Source of the DNA: Lunularia cruciata
Taxonomy: Eukaryota; Streptophyta; Marchantiopsida; Lunulariales; Lunulariaceae
Reading direction: 5' to 3'
Length of the DNA stretch: 64,000 bases
NCBI GenBank assembly: GCA_948567375.1
Contig: OX419757.1
Coordinates: 3,100,001-3,164,000, forward strand
Shown here piece by piece: positions 48,715-60,103 of this stretch. Positions within the stretch are counted from its first letter, which is position 1. Each line of letters begins with the position of its first letter. The position numbers were made by a program, and so were the translations under genes. The notes under the pieces are model-generated. The model saw only the letters and a program-made list of their open reading frames with translations, ran no database searches and was not told the DNA's origin.

Positions 48715-51700
48715 ATTCCAGGAAGTATTCGCAAGCCAACTTAATAATACAATTAGAGTCTTTCTTTAGAAGCGTATCAGGTGTTTTCTATTTTGCTACC
48801 CCTCATCGGGGAGTATCTGTTCTTGATACGTATGTGGGGAGACAAGGCAAACTCCGCAAAGAATTAAAGCATCTGAAGGGAAGCGCTGCAAAGTCGAACG
48901 ACTTTAGCCTGTTGAGTCACGGAAGAAAGTGGAAGGCTAGTGGACTTGGATCAGCTATCGCGGGTCCACGGGTACGTTAATTACGAAACAAGGAGACGTG
49001 ATTTTAGCGTTGAGGGGATTTTCTTCATTTTGCTTCTACTTATAGTATTAGATCAACACCAAACTGATACTTTAACATAACAGGGTTCTCTGAATTCTAA
49101 GGAGGCAGCGATGAGATACGACACCGATAACTTTTTCATGGTGAATAAGAGTACGGAGAGTATAGCTAAGGCAGTATTTGGAGACAAAACCAACTTCCAG
49201 TTCTTCGTGAAGTCTATGAAAGAATTTATGAGAGCTGCAGATTGGAATACGAACGAAATCAATTTCCAAGATAACACAAGCTTATTCAGTAAAACTAGTA
49301 AGTAGAGTTATCTGATTCGCGATGCATATAACTGCCCTTTTTCGACGGTTATTATACTTGTGGTCAGTTGCAACGTACATCACCATGGATGGGTATATTC
49401 TGTTCTTTACTTGGACTAAACTACTTGCATCTTCTGTAGTTGGACTGGAAAATACTGTTCAGAAAATTCTGAGACTTTTCACTCCAGAAGGAAGCTGGAG
49501 TTGGGACGAGCGCAGTGGTAATACACGGAATGGGTGGGATTAGAAAATTTACACTCGGAGACATCCTCTACAAAGCGATGAAACGCCGTTCGGCAAACAT
49601 TCACGCTGCCGGATCGAAAGAGAAACTGAGCTCAAGGGTTCTGAGGGTGTTGTATTTTTGAACAAAATATTCTTCATTCCTTTCAGGAAAAGTCCACGGC
49701 TGACACGTAGAATCTTAGGCGACTCGAGATTTGCTACAACAATTGTGGACTAAAGGCTTTACCAATGTTGATATTCATCCACAATATTGAAAACGAAGAG
49801 GAGCTACACAATATTTTCCCTCAGGTCATTAGCCAGATCTGTCCTGGAGGAAGCCGCATCCTCTTGACCACCAGGAACAGCACCATTCAGAAAGTCTTAA
49901 AACGGATGGGTCTACTAAAATTGGTGTTGCACGAGATGGAAGTATTGGATGAAAGAAAGGGTGGCAGAGAGATTATTCTGCCAGCACATTTTTTACAAGA
50001 ATGTGAATCAAATGCCTGTAGATGAATTCCCTGTTCCATTCCAAGATGTGCAGAAGGTTATTCACCTCTGTGATGAACTGCGATTGGCTCTGGAAGTTGT
50101 AGGGAAGTCTCTGCACGTGAGGATCATGACACTATTTCGAGCTGGCAAAGACGCTGGGTTCAGGTAATGGTATCGGCGGAAAAATGGAAGGTGCTCAGCA
50201 GTTCCGGTGAGAGAGAGGATCAACTTACAAGTAGCCTTGAACTTGGTTTTGACAGATTGGATAAAGAATTGCAGGGGGTTTTTATCGACGTAGCTTACTA
50301 CTTCAATGGAAGCCCTTGGAGTCAGGTGGAGGGATTATACGGGGAGAAGCTGAACATGTTGAAGCGGAGGGCTCTGATAAAGAAAGCGTGTAGAAAAGAC
50401 GTTGATCGAGGACTGGACTATGGAATCGTGAAAGTGCATGCTCTCTTGATAGCGATGGGCCGAAACAAGGGGAGTTCCTCAGGGTTGCACTTCATACATT
50501 CAGTCAATCAGAAAGACTTCGGGGATGTATCTTTTAACGTAAAAGGTAACCGTACGTTAAGAAGTATCATTGCCGAAACTGCTGCTTGTCCACTGCATCT
50601 AGGAAATACAGACTCATATTGGATATGAGTGTCTGTTGCGGTGTTTGCGGTGGATACTTATGTAACCAGCATTGAGAAGTGTTTGCTCAGAATATATTCA
50701 TCAATTTTTCGGGAGCTTGTGAGGATGTTGAGACAAAGAATCAATTTCAACTCGGGTGCATGACAGAAGATTGCGCAGAGTGTTTGTGGTACTCCTTGAG
50801 TGAGCTATTATAGTTTCAGTTCTTGTCTACAGGTACTCTTAGTACTCCTTACTGCGTATGTTTAATAATCAAGCAGACGGGTGCGGGACAAAAGAAGTTT
50901 GCGCTTGTACCTCAAGGTTCTGACCTCTACAGACCACAAGTCATTTCAAGGACTTTTTCCATGTTTGGATGGGTCTTTTCCGAAGGGACACCCCTGTGTG
51001 AATTGGAGAAGTTCTCCCGTTCAGTTCGCATACTCATCCTGGTGGATTTAGTAATCGAAGGCAACATTGGTGACGTCGGGCTTGACTTTCCACAACAACT
51101 CGATCGTCTGATAAACCACAATAGTACTGTGCCTTTCCAGAATGGTGGTCTTAGAAACTTAAAAGACCTCAAGTTTCTGGAGATCAAGACCGACATTGAT
51201 ATGAAGGAAACATATATGGTGCAGTACTAGTCACACTAGTCCAAAAGGATATCTCATTAACACTGCCATGCTATATATATAGAAATTTACTGCTTATTAG
51301 ATATTTCTTTCTTTCTAAAGCTAGAAATGCATAGCGGAGGTTTTATGATCATCTAGATTATTGATGCTGTAATTGCCTCCGTTAGGGGTGGCAGATGGAA
51401 TCACATTGAGGAAGCTATTAAGGATTGTGAGTTGAATATGTATTGCAGTTTCCTTCTGGACTGTGGATACTGAGGTTGATAATCCGTGGATATTGGGTCT
51501 GGTATTTGACTTTGACTAGATATGACTTGGAGGAGTTTGGTTGATGTCCCGCTGGGCCACAAGTACTAGAATCCAACCCCAACCGCGATCGTCTTCTCAA
51601 TTTCCACGTTTGCGCAAGTTAATCATCAGAAATGTTAGACGCTTGCGTACTTTAACTGATGACATATGTGAGATGAAACCACTAGAATCTCTTGCTACTC

Positions 51701-52681
51701 AAAACGACGATATCTCAACGCTACCAGAGCAGATTGGGAAACTGAAGCAGTTGAAACACCTTCACCTTTCCATTCCTAACTTGAGAGAGCTCCCAGATAG
51801 TCTAAGCGACCTCAGTGGCCTAGAGGCCTTGACGCTGGAGAACTGCTCCGTCCTCTCACTGTTGAAGGGTTGTGTCCTGAGTCTTCCCGGACTGAAACTA
51901 GGTTTGGTCAAGGAATGTCCAAACCTCGTTACTAAACATTGGTGAGTACCAATTAGCCCATGGAGCAGTTCGATTTCAGCTTCAGTCTGGGCACTGTACT
52001 GGCGAAAATACGCATTTCCCGAGAGAGAGAACGGAGATCTAGAAGCTGCAATGCAAAGGTCGCATTTGAGGTTGCATGCCACAGCGGCAAACGGACCTGA
52101 CATTCCGCTCCAGGGGGAAACAGTAAGTAGAGTGCTACATTGTTGTATTCATATTATAACTAAATCAGCTAATATCAGATTTTAGCATGTTGTTTGAGCT
52201 GCAAAATCTTCCGCATGGAATTGAATCACATTACACAACACTATGTCTGTGTTAGTGATACCAGGAACTGAGAGAGGGAGAGAGAGAGAGACAAAGAGTT
52301 ACCTGAGCAAGCTCACTGAGCTGATGTTATTGATAATGAATCTGTAGGATATATATAGGATAGATTTATATCGTAACGGAAAGGGTGTCTAACCTGGATA
52401 TGAAGCGATTACGACTCTTCTCTGTTCATTTACTAACTCTTAAGGCATTAGAGAGAGTGTTCATTTCCCAACTCTAAGGCGTTGGAGAGAGTAAAGTAGT
52501 CAGTACACCAATCACTCATTCTGACAGTCTTTACTGGACGCAGTGGAAACTCTTCTCTAAGAGTGATATGGACTGTAATCTCGTGGAAGAGACGCTTGCA
52601 GCGGCACAAATGCCTCCCTGTCTTGGACAGCATTTCAAGGTTCTCGATTACCTTCGCCAACCTGCTAAGCTACGGCCTTGA
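48715..52681 (+). pseudogene. HNL receptor copy H2, 5'-truncated and broken
   Basis: Exon equivalents: 48715-48971 (hydrolase, only from before FYFATPHRGV), 49084-49297, 49440-50545, 50877-51218, 51449-52122, 52544-52681. All splice sites aligned with H1 survive. Damage: the hydrolase front half is missing at a junction near 48715; a 2-base deletion early in the NB-ARC exon shifts the frame; the P-loop reads GIRKFT instead of GIGKST; frameshifts lie near 49965 and 50160; GLPLA reads ELRLA; one base is lost early in the LRR exon. Kinase-2 (LMLIFIHNI) has His for Asp. The last exon still ends LRP like H0. A 277-bp insertion resembling a solo LTR sits in its last intron. Confidence 0.85.
52250..52526. 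repeat. probable solo LTR in the last intron of H2
   Basis: Starts TGTTAG and ends CTGACA, near-perfect inverted termini. Flanks are GTCTG and GTCTT, a possible 5-base target duplication with one change. The equivalent intron in H0 and H1 is about 145 bases and lacks it. It contains a (GA)n run. Confidence 0.55.
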
Positions 52682-52847
52682 TGGTTAGAAGAGAGGGAGA
52701 AATCATAGTCTGAGTCTCTGAGCAAGTCAACCTCACATGTCCTTCTCTCGCTCTCTGAGATTCTCTGTTCACTGCCCATAGCTGTTTTCCTCCACGATTC
52801 AGAAAAGAAGAACCTGTCTGCTTCAACAATCTTCTATCCTTCTCACA

Positions 52848-53276
52848 CATTGATCTTGCGGCCGCGCAGTTCGGGATTGAGCTCAAGGTGACTGTGTGTT
52901 GTGAAGGATGCAATTCTAAGCTCTTCCGAGCACTGATAGATATAGGCTGTACGATTTGCTCGTGATGCTCTTCAAGTTCATAAGTAGGAATCGTTTCCAG
53001 GTGCATAAGTAGCGACTAAGGTAAACACAGTGGTAATGACCTTACAGTTGCCATTCAACTTTGCTCTCTACCCATAACACGTCACAAAATGGATCATGCA
53101 CTTTGCAGGTTGCAAATATGATCTAACTTCCCTTATTGGATTCTGCAGACGTTACTGAAGTGAAGAATATCAGCTATAACAAAATCACAGTGAAGGGGAA
53201 AGCGAATTCCGACAGGGTTCTAAAAGTCTGTAAAAAGCTGGATCCAAATGCGGAACTGATCTCTCCACCAAAGTGA
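52848..53276 (+). pseudogene. HMA-domain protein copy 1, start codon lost
   Basis: Two exon-like parts: 52864-52945 reads AQFGIELKVTVCCEGCNSKLFRALIDI, and 53149-53276 (after TTCTGCAG) reads DVTEVKNISYNKITVKG, then RVLKVCKKLDPNAELISPPK and a stop. Together they make a complete ferredoxin-like heavy-metal-associated fold with metal-binding CCEGC, as in plant HPP/HIPP metallochaperone-like proteins. The ATG present in copy 3 is deleted here and the donor reads GC rather than GT. It lies 170 bases after H2 on the same strand. Confidence 0.65.
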
Positions 53277-53380
53277 AGTATGGGACTAGCTTGACCTCAA
53301 ATGCTTGCTGAATAATCCGTAAAATGGAGCCAACGAGACCATGATTATCGATGTATCTGGGTAACAATATTCTATCCTTC

Positions 53381-53934
53381 TCACACATTGATCTTGCGGA
53401 AAGGCGGCTGCGCAGGTCGAGTTGAAAGTCCCCTTCTGCTGCGAAGGGTGTGTGGAGAAGCTTATGGAGGCATTCACTGACTTGGATGGTGATACTCCGT
53501 GTCTGTATATTTCCTTCTGTCCATTCTGAGATACGGAATTATTTGAACCAATTCTTGCTGCTGATCAGGCCCTGTTCTTGGTCACTTGGTTCATCCCTGA
53601 GCACATTTCTCGGCCTGAACTGTCTTCCCCTTCAATTTCAGAAAGAGAACGAGATGGGTCGGGGCAGGTACCTAACATCATGTCTAATTTCATGATGATG
53701 CAGGTTTGGAGTCTGTGAAAATCGACGAGGTTGCTGGAAAGGTGAAGAGACGGAGGAATGTCTGAAGTTATCCTAGGGTGAGACGTTCGGAGATGTGGCC
53801 ACAGTAAAAAGGATGACAAAGGAGGCGGAGACAAGAAAGGAGGAGGAGGAGGAGGAGACGAGAAAAAGAAGTCATGTCAAAATGGAGGAGGAGGAAAGGG
53901 TAGTGGAGGCAACAAGGACCAAGGAAAAGGGTAA
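53381..53934 (+). pseudogene. HMA-domain (HIPP-like) copy 2, start codon mutated, frame broken
   Basis: Exon 1 (53404-53488) reads AAAQVELKVPFCCEGCVEKLMEAFTDLD; the start codon position (53401-53403) is AAG. Exon 2 from 53704 reads LESVKIDEVAGKVK, then breaks. In another frame a Lys/Gly-rich tail follows (SKKDDKGGGDKKGGGGGGDEKKK) to a stop at 53932-53934, typical of HIPP proteins. Related proteins bind metals through CxxC. No C-terminal CaaX prenylation box is visible. Confidence 0.68.
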
Positions 53935-54107
53935 ATTATTTGAGCCAACTCATGTACATGTTTCATGCTTACTCGTCCCGCTCCGGCAATGTCTTCGCAG
54001 ACTGTACTGTAATGGAAGTTCTGAGACTGTCGTTTCAACATTTATGAGCCTGCGCTGACACCCGTAGTCGACACCGGTATCTTTCTCAAAAACATTGATC
54101 TTGCGGA

Positions 54108-54248
54108 ATGGCGGCAGCGCAGCTCTTCTACGACGGATATATAATCCCAAGTGGGTCTTGGGCGCTGACAAAGGTCTGCCAGTCGAGCCGAAACCCAATA
54201 CCTATGAAGGAGGAGGATGAACAGAGGGGACAAATCATATTGCCATAG
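54108..54248 (+). pseudogene. HMA gene copy 3, first-exon fragment
   Basis: The conserved leader CATTGATCTTGCGGA followed by ATGGCGGCAGCGCAG matches the starts of copies 1 and 2, but the HMA sequence is replaced after MAAAQ. The frame stays open for 46 codons with no recognisable domain. It shows that the ancestral start was MAAAQ. Confidence 0.55.
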
Positions 54249-54323
54249 CGTCTCGATATGCGGAGATTTCAGTACAGAATCTTTGTGTTGATGAAGTGAA
54301 CAACTCCACTAGTAATTTTGGGG

Positions 54324-54548
54324 CTTAGCCCCATTTTACCTATTTTGTCTCACCCTCGTTCAGCTTGATGGGTCTTCCCATCCTTCGTGTTTTCTACTCG
54401 GTCGCCTGTTCCTACTAGTGATATTTGACACGAGCTCTGACTTGCATTTGAGAATATACACTGTGGTCCCCAAATGGCATGTACATCGGACGGGAAGGAC
54501 CCATCAAACCGTACAAGGATATAACATAAGAGGTAAAATGGGGCTAAG
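54324..54548. repeat. fold-back (MITE-like) repeat
   Basis: Outer arms of 18 bases (CTTAGCCCCATTTTACCT at 54324-54341 and its exact complement at 54531-54548). Further in, TTGATGGGTC-TTCCC pairs with GGGAAGGACCCATCAA with one gap. The total of about 225 bases with degenerate inner arms suits a non-autonomous inverted-repeat element. A relative of one arm lies at 11690-11720 in block D1. Confidence 0.65.
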
Positions 54549-55319
54549 TCCCAGCTGGCTTCCAGAAAAGACAATTTCTAGTTTTCTAGTAGCTCACCTG
54601 TTTTATGGTGGATCCCGTCAAAAATCGGTGTGGAGGTTTCCAACAGTTCTCGCGAACGGCAGCAATTTGAAAATCGGATTTCATTAACAGCCTGATTGAA
54701 GCCCACCAATGTGTTTTAGTGCGCAAGCGCAACTCCTGGTACATTACAGGGGATAGACCGGGACGAGCACTTTATTTCATTACAGATATCTGAGATATCA
54801 CGAGTGCCGACTATATCAAAGTCCTTTAATTTTACAATCACAGAAATCCAGCAATCCAGCAACTCTCACTGGCCGATCAAATGAACGTTATTCTAACGAG
54901 AACTGTGTACACGATCGATTATAGATGACTTGATACTTGAAAATCACCATGGATAATCATAAAGTAATCAAATTGATGAAAATTTCTGTTGCATCGGAAA
55001 CTTATGTAACCAATTCCAACTAAGTTCCCTTATTCCATGCGCAAACTCTTTCTCTTACCATGGTATTCATGTGTAAGCTTACTTTTTCCTCTTCGCGTGG
55101 TTTGTTCATACAATAGCATTAAAGCGTGATAACGTGGTACTGCAAAGAGCACTAACCAGCACAAGGTCTAGCTTGATAGACTTTACTCTCGAGACACCAT
55201 AAACACTTTTAGCCCGTTTGAAACTTTTATATCCGAGTTCTCTCAACTCGAATCACGAGAATGACAAGCGAGACCCAGACTGCAGGCTTCAATTTCTTGC
55301 CATTCAATTCCGTTTCTAC
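54549..55319. other. no gene recognised
   Basis: Only short frames are present; no repeat or domain was found. Confidence 0.4.
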
Positions 55320-55461
55320 TCCGTCCTCTCACAGTTAAGGGGTAGTGTCCTGAGTTTTCCTGGACTGACAGTAGTTTCGGTCAAGGACTGTCCAAAACCT
55401 GATGGCGTTACTAAAAGTATCGACCAATCAGCCTACGGAGATCTAAAAGCTGCAGTGCATC
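55320..55461 (+). pseudogene. HNL LRR scrap
   Basis: The frame reads VLSQLRGSVLSFPGLTVVSVKDCPKPDGVTKSIDQ, matching the end of the LRR exon in H0-H2 (SVLSLPRLKLVSVKDCPKL). It then jumps directly into block D3. Upstream LRRs are absent. Confidence 0.75.
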
Positions 55462-57115
55462 CCTATCCTTCATGTGTTTAGGGTCAATCCATTTTCTCTT
55501 CTGCTTCAAGTTTAGGGATCATAGACGAAATCGGACCTAAAAGGGTACAATGCATTACCTGGGTGTTCACTCATGCCGCCCTTCCATTCCACAACATCCG
55601 TAGGTGTTGGTTGCACCATCATAAATATTTGAGTCAAAGTGTGCTCTCACTTTTACGGATGATTACCGTATTCAACTCGGCAATTTAGATGTCAGATCCC
55701 CCGGAAGATTTTCACTGCTCTGTTCCCGAAACGGGGGCATGCCTCCTGAGATCGTCGACAAGCGATCAGTCAAGCGATCAGCCACAGCAATTCATGGTCG
55801 GAAAAGTTTCCTGTTGGGCGGAAGGAACATGCAGAGCTGGAATACATATACACTGCACTCTTCCTGTTCCAATATATATTATAATTGACTTAATTTTACA
55901 ATATTTCTTTATTCCGCCGGGTCGATGTTTTGATTCGATAGGTGGGGCCGGTACGAAATCCAAAACATGACACTAGATAAATTGTACTTTTGGGTAAACT
56001 AGCGACGTACCTTTGGACTAAAAAGGGACTTGGTCTTACGTTGAATACAACGAAATATAAAACGTAACACCATATAAAATATTATCTTCTGTCACAGTGG
56101 AAAAGAAAATTGATAATAATGCAAAGATAAAGTTCATCAATCTTAATTCGGCTACTCGAGGAGTTTGACAAGTTTGGATGCAATATCTAAAGGGTTTGAT
56201 CTCAACTCAAAAGTTTCCAATTTAATCCCGGAAGCTGAAGACAAGTGCGAGAAGTACTTTCACATGTTCACATATTGGAGAGTTGAAATCGAAGATATGG
56301 TTGATCTTGCTCATTGCTTTTATTACTGTCCATTCTAGACGATTAAACCACTCACAGTCGAAAGACATTCAAGATAGTGTCCTAAGCCCTAGATTCCTTA
56401 TAAACCCTCCGATCTAAACGCTACAAACAGCTCAGAAAGCAAAGGCCCGCTGTAATTGATGCGATAGAATCTTCTGATTGTCCAGTCTCCCCATGACATG
56501 CAGTCATTTAGTTTACGACTTTTGGATGTACAATCAGGACATAATGTTATCTTTTCCTCGCAGAATTGAATTGAGTGCTTCTGTGTATTATGTGATTCGT
56601 TGGTTTTTTGCCGGTGGAAGACCTCCTCTACAAGACTTAAAATAGAAAATGAGATGGTGTTAGGAAATGGATTCCAGAGGCAGGCCGGTCAAAGCAGGAG
56701 CGATATGGTTTGAACTACTGTAGACATTACACGGAACAGCCTTCACCTTCGGTACTCAATATACAAAACTGTCTCTCCGAACGATCGACTTTGGAACGAG
56801 AGGCTTACGATAAAGGAACAAGTCACCTGCAGGTCTCATATGAAGTCCCATGTTAAGGAGATTATAATGAAAATCTAACTGGAATCTCTTCTTTCTTCAT
56901 GTTTTGGTCGTGTTCCACTCATTAAGAAGTTCGTTCTGGCACAGCAGATAAACATGTCCAGAGTTAACTTGAGGGAAACTAGTACAAAGTGCTGTTGATC
57001 TGAAGCAGCTCCAAATGAGGTGCAGAGGAGAGGCCCAAAGGCAAAGTGGAAAAGCTTCATCTGCCGACTTCCTGTGGGTATCAGGTTATGTAAGTCATGA
57101 CAGTGCACTGTAAAT
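55462..57115. repeat. segmental duplication block D3
   Basis: Matches D1 (11375-13180) from the CTATCCTTCATGTGTTTAGG block to the CAGTGCACTGTAAAT end, with a few indels. It contains the second copy of the 77-codon minus frame (56875-57108). Confidence 0.8.
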
Positions 57116-57194
57116 GATAGACTCTTGTTCCTGAAGTGTCTAAAGTGCCCGTGCTCGAGCCAAATGGCTGCATGCCAGTCTAGAGCTTAGGTTC

Positions 57195-57300
57195 TCTGTT
57201 TATTGTTTTTTTTTTTTTTATATTTATATAATATATTAAATTTAAAACATAATATTAAAAAATTTCTCATAATTTACTCTAAAAGTTAATTGTGATATAT
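57195..57300. repeat. AT-rich tract with poly-T run
   Basis: A 14-base T run followed by about 90 bases of almost pure A/T immediately after the D3 boundary. It could be the tail of a retroposed sequence or a simple insertion. Confidence 0.7.
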
Positions 57301-57609
57301 ACTTCCCGAGCGTTCAAACTCTTGTTTACTAAGCCAATCAGGCACTAAACGATAAGCAAAACACAGCATCTTTGAGAAAAGCCCCACGGTGGTGTGGGGT
57401 ACATCCACGAGCCGTCTGACATTTTGAGGGTCTTCACCGTCTTTGAGCCTACAACCTTCTCTCGTTTGTGCTCGACATTCCTGACAACTTCGTGATTTCC
57501 TGCCATGAGATCCAGCACAATTCACGCACTCTGTATTGCCTTCAGGTGTAGGTCTGTGCCCGCGATACCTCAAGATCAATCCCACAGAAGTGCTGTAGTT
57601 CATATCCAA
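57286..57609 (-). CDS. 107-codon frame with paired cysteines, unknown
   Basis: The minus frame contains CVNCAGSHGRKSRSCQECRAQ and a later Cys, a zinc-ribbon-like spacing (CxxC-x10-CxxC), and is open from MDMNYS to a stop inside the AT tract. No family is recognised and no splice context is evident. It occupies the sequence between D3 and U3 that has no counterpart in the other units. It could be an exon of an unrelated gene or chance. Confidence 0.25.
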   Translation of the reverse strand: MDMNYSTSVGLILRYRGHRPTPEGNTECVNCAGSHGRKSRSCQECRAQTREGCRLKDGEDPQNVRRLVDVPHTTVGLFSKMLCFAYRLVPDWLSKQEFERSGSIYHN

Positions 57610-57679
57610 GCCTAATTGTGAAAAGAACGTATGTATGTCATTGAGAGCTTATATTGTGGGAGCTGTTCCCTTACGTAGG

Positions 57680-60103
57680 GCATGTTTCGGGTTTTTGAAG
57701 GTTGTCTGAACCACCTTGATGTCTCGTTTGATGTCTGTAGACATCGTGTAAAATGTGAAGTACTCGAACAGAAGTATGATGGATGACTACGTCTGTATTT
57801 CAGTTTCAGTGCAAGTCTTTCAGGACCAAAGCAAACCCTTGAGGTCGTGGTCGTTCCTTCCTCTGACAAAGCTTGTTTAATTGCAGCTGGAGCTGGGAGA
57901 GTCTAATGGTGACAGGCGGCAATAGCATGTAACGATCCCCGGCGTCTGTGATCAGGTGGATTCACTACAATCTTAACCTCGGGTGGGCAGTCTGCCTTTC
58001 GACCTTAAGGTGAGTTTCATAATTTCATCACTAGCTTCTAAATTCTGAGCGTCGGAGACTATTTCAGCCTTGCCTCGAGACTATACGATATATTTCGAAC
58101 TCAAAGAGACCTACTGTACTTCCCCGCTGATTGGTTCCTTAAAGGTTGCAATTGCTGTTAAGGTTGTCTACTGTATTAGCTAATGCTTGATCCTGTCTAG
58201 TTTACTGGTTTCTTTTTTGGATAATTCTTGCAGACTCGTCCATAATCTGGGCATGCCCTTATAGATGCGCCCCAGAAGCTTAATGACTGATTGATGTTTC
58301 TTACGTTTTTCGCAGAGAGAAGGTGAGTCCAATGAGAGAATCGGTTGTGAGATACCTTGCATTTATCTTATCGCGAGCTTCAATTCCAAATTCTCGAAAG
58401 AGTCGACTCTAATTGTGGTCTCGAGGGCATAAGAGGTCAACCAGCATTCTAGGCAGCATACTCTTGGTTTCGATCTAACTTCAGGAAGTGTATTTACTTG
58501 CTTCTTAAAGCTTGTTTGCATTTCGGAAACTTTCGGGACCCATGTTTGTCAACAAAAGTAGATCGAGATATTTCCAGGACCGATCCCTTGACAGTTGCGA
58601 TGCGCTTGAGTATTGTGATCCTCCATGCGTTTTCTAACAATGCTGGAATCTGTGTAATATGTTGACTTTATATGACTTTATGTAATCCGGATGAATTCAG
58701 CATATTGCTGTTAATTGCCCACTGCATAAGTTTTAGCCCACTTACTAATGCAGCTCCATATTCCATAGATAGAAGGAAGTGAGTCTCCACGGGGTTGGGA
58801 ACTGCTTGAGAACTCTAATGATGAACTGCACGATTAGAGTCTAATGGTGTAAGTGATGTCGGACTGGGCAGGTACCAGTTATCCTCCGGTCTGAATTTGT
58901 CTGTCAACCTGCAAGGACCCCGCACTTAGTAGCGTGGAGCTTCTCTTAAGTTGTTACACTCGCACCATGGAACACTGCAAGGGGGGTGGGAGCAAGAGAG
59001 GTCCGTCCGGTTACATGAATCCCGATCTTCAAACGGACAAGAAGAGAAGAAACTCGAGGAGAAGATTTCTGAAGAGAAAAATGGAGGCAGACTCCCAGAT
59101 TTTGAGGTACTCTTCTCCTACAAGAGCTTGATTGTTGGGTCAATCAAGATGCTACATGATGCTACAGCCTAATATCAAGCTTGGACCAGAAGGAACTCCA
59201 GTTTCTGAACTCTTAACGAGATACTAGGGTTATCTGCGTAATTAGGCAGCTTGGATGATCGTTGCATGCGTAGTTGTTTTCTACATATCACGAGCAGTGA
59301 GTGGACAGATCGATTGTTTCACTTCTGGAAAGGTAGATTGAAACGTCCCTCGCATAGTCTCCTGCCAGATTTCACTGTCAGTTTCGTCTCCAATAGCTTG
59401 CTTGACCTTTGGGTGGGAATTTAAGTCTTTGGTAGTCCGAACGTCAGTGCACAACCAAAGCCTAAAGCCCCAGAGCAATCTTCCGTATCCAGAATGGGTT
59501 TTTACTGATAGAATTGAGCATAATATGCTTGCGTAAATGGGTGACCCAACGGTTTAAAGTCGTGGATACAGCCTTGAAACAGGGTATTGAACACAACGTT
59601 GCCTAAATCGTCATTATGCATGTCTTTCAATACTTCTAGTCGAATCGTTCGGGCATGTGACATCCGCACTTTATTGTCTGCGCTTAACTTGTATATGTAA
59701 GCGAATCAATAATGTCTGTACGGGCTTCATGGTCCTGAATGTCAAGCAAATGTCAAAACAGTGTCTCAAATAGTGGCATTGGCTGGCACTCGATTGTGAA
59801 GCGCTTTTCCACGGGTTATGACAATTAGAAGATGGTGCAGCCTGAACCCGAGTTCGGATCAAAGGGACTCCAGTTTCTCAACTCGTAATGAGTGAATAAG
59901 ATGAATGAGAATGCTGTGCGTAATTCGCACGCTAGCCACTGTCAGCAGAGATGGGTGGTACAGTCCATATAGTATTGAGATGTTGTAATTCACTCATAAG
60001 CAAGTCCGATTGTGCACGTAACTGTATATATGTACTTGACCGCGACTCCTTCATGCATGCTGTATTCCCGCTTCTGACGTCTGGACTTGATTTCTCCCTG
60101 CAG
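57680..60103 (+). repeat. 5' flank block U3 of receptor copy H3
   Basis: Patchy match to U1 (23700-25689): the ACGTCTGT...TTTCAGTGCAAGTCT block (about 57790), the antisense-open block at 58180-58362, and 59320-59530. It also holds an unmatched stretch at about 58400-59200 with two overlapping basic, Lys/Arg/Glu-rich frames of unknown meaning. A degraded duplicate of the hydrolase exon start is at 59702-59745. Confidence 0.65.

Noticed and set aside
58934-59172. Two overlapping Lys/Arg/Glu-rich frames before H3
   Set aside because: Not matched in block U1, no domain, and both cannot be coding; too weak to call as the missing first exon.
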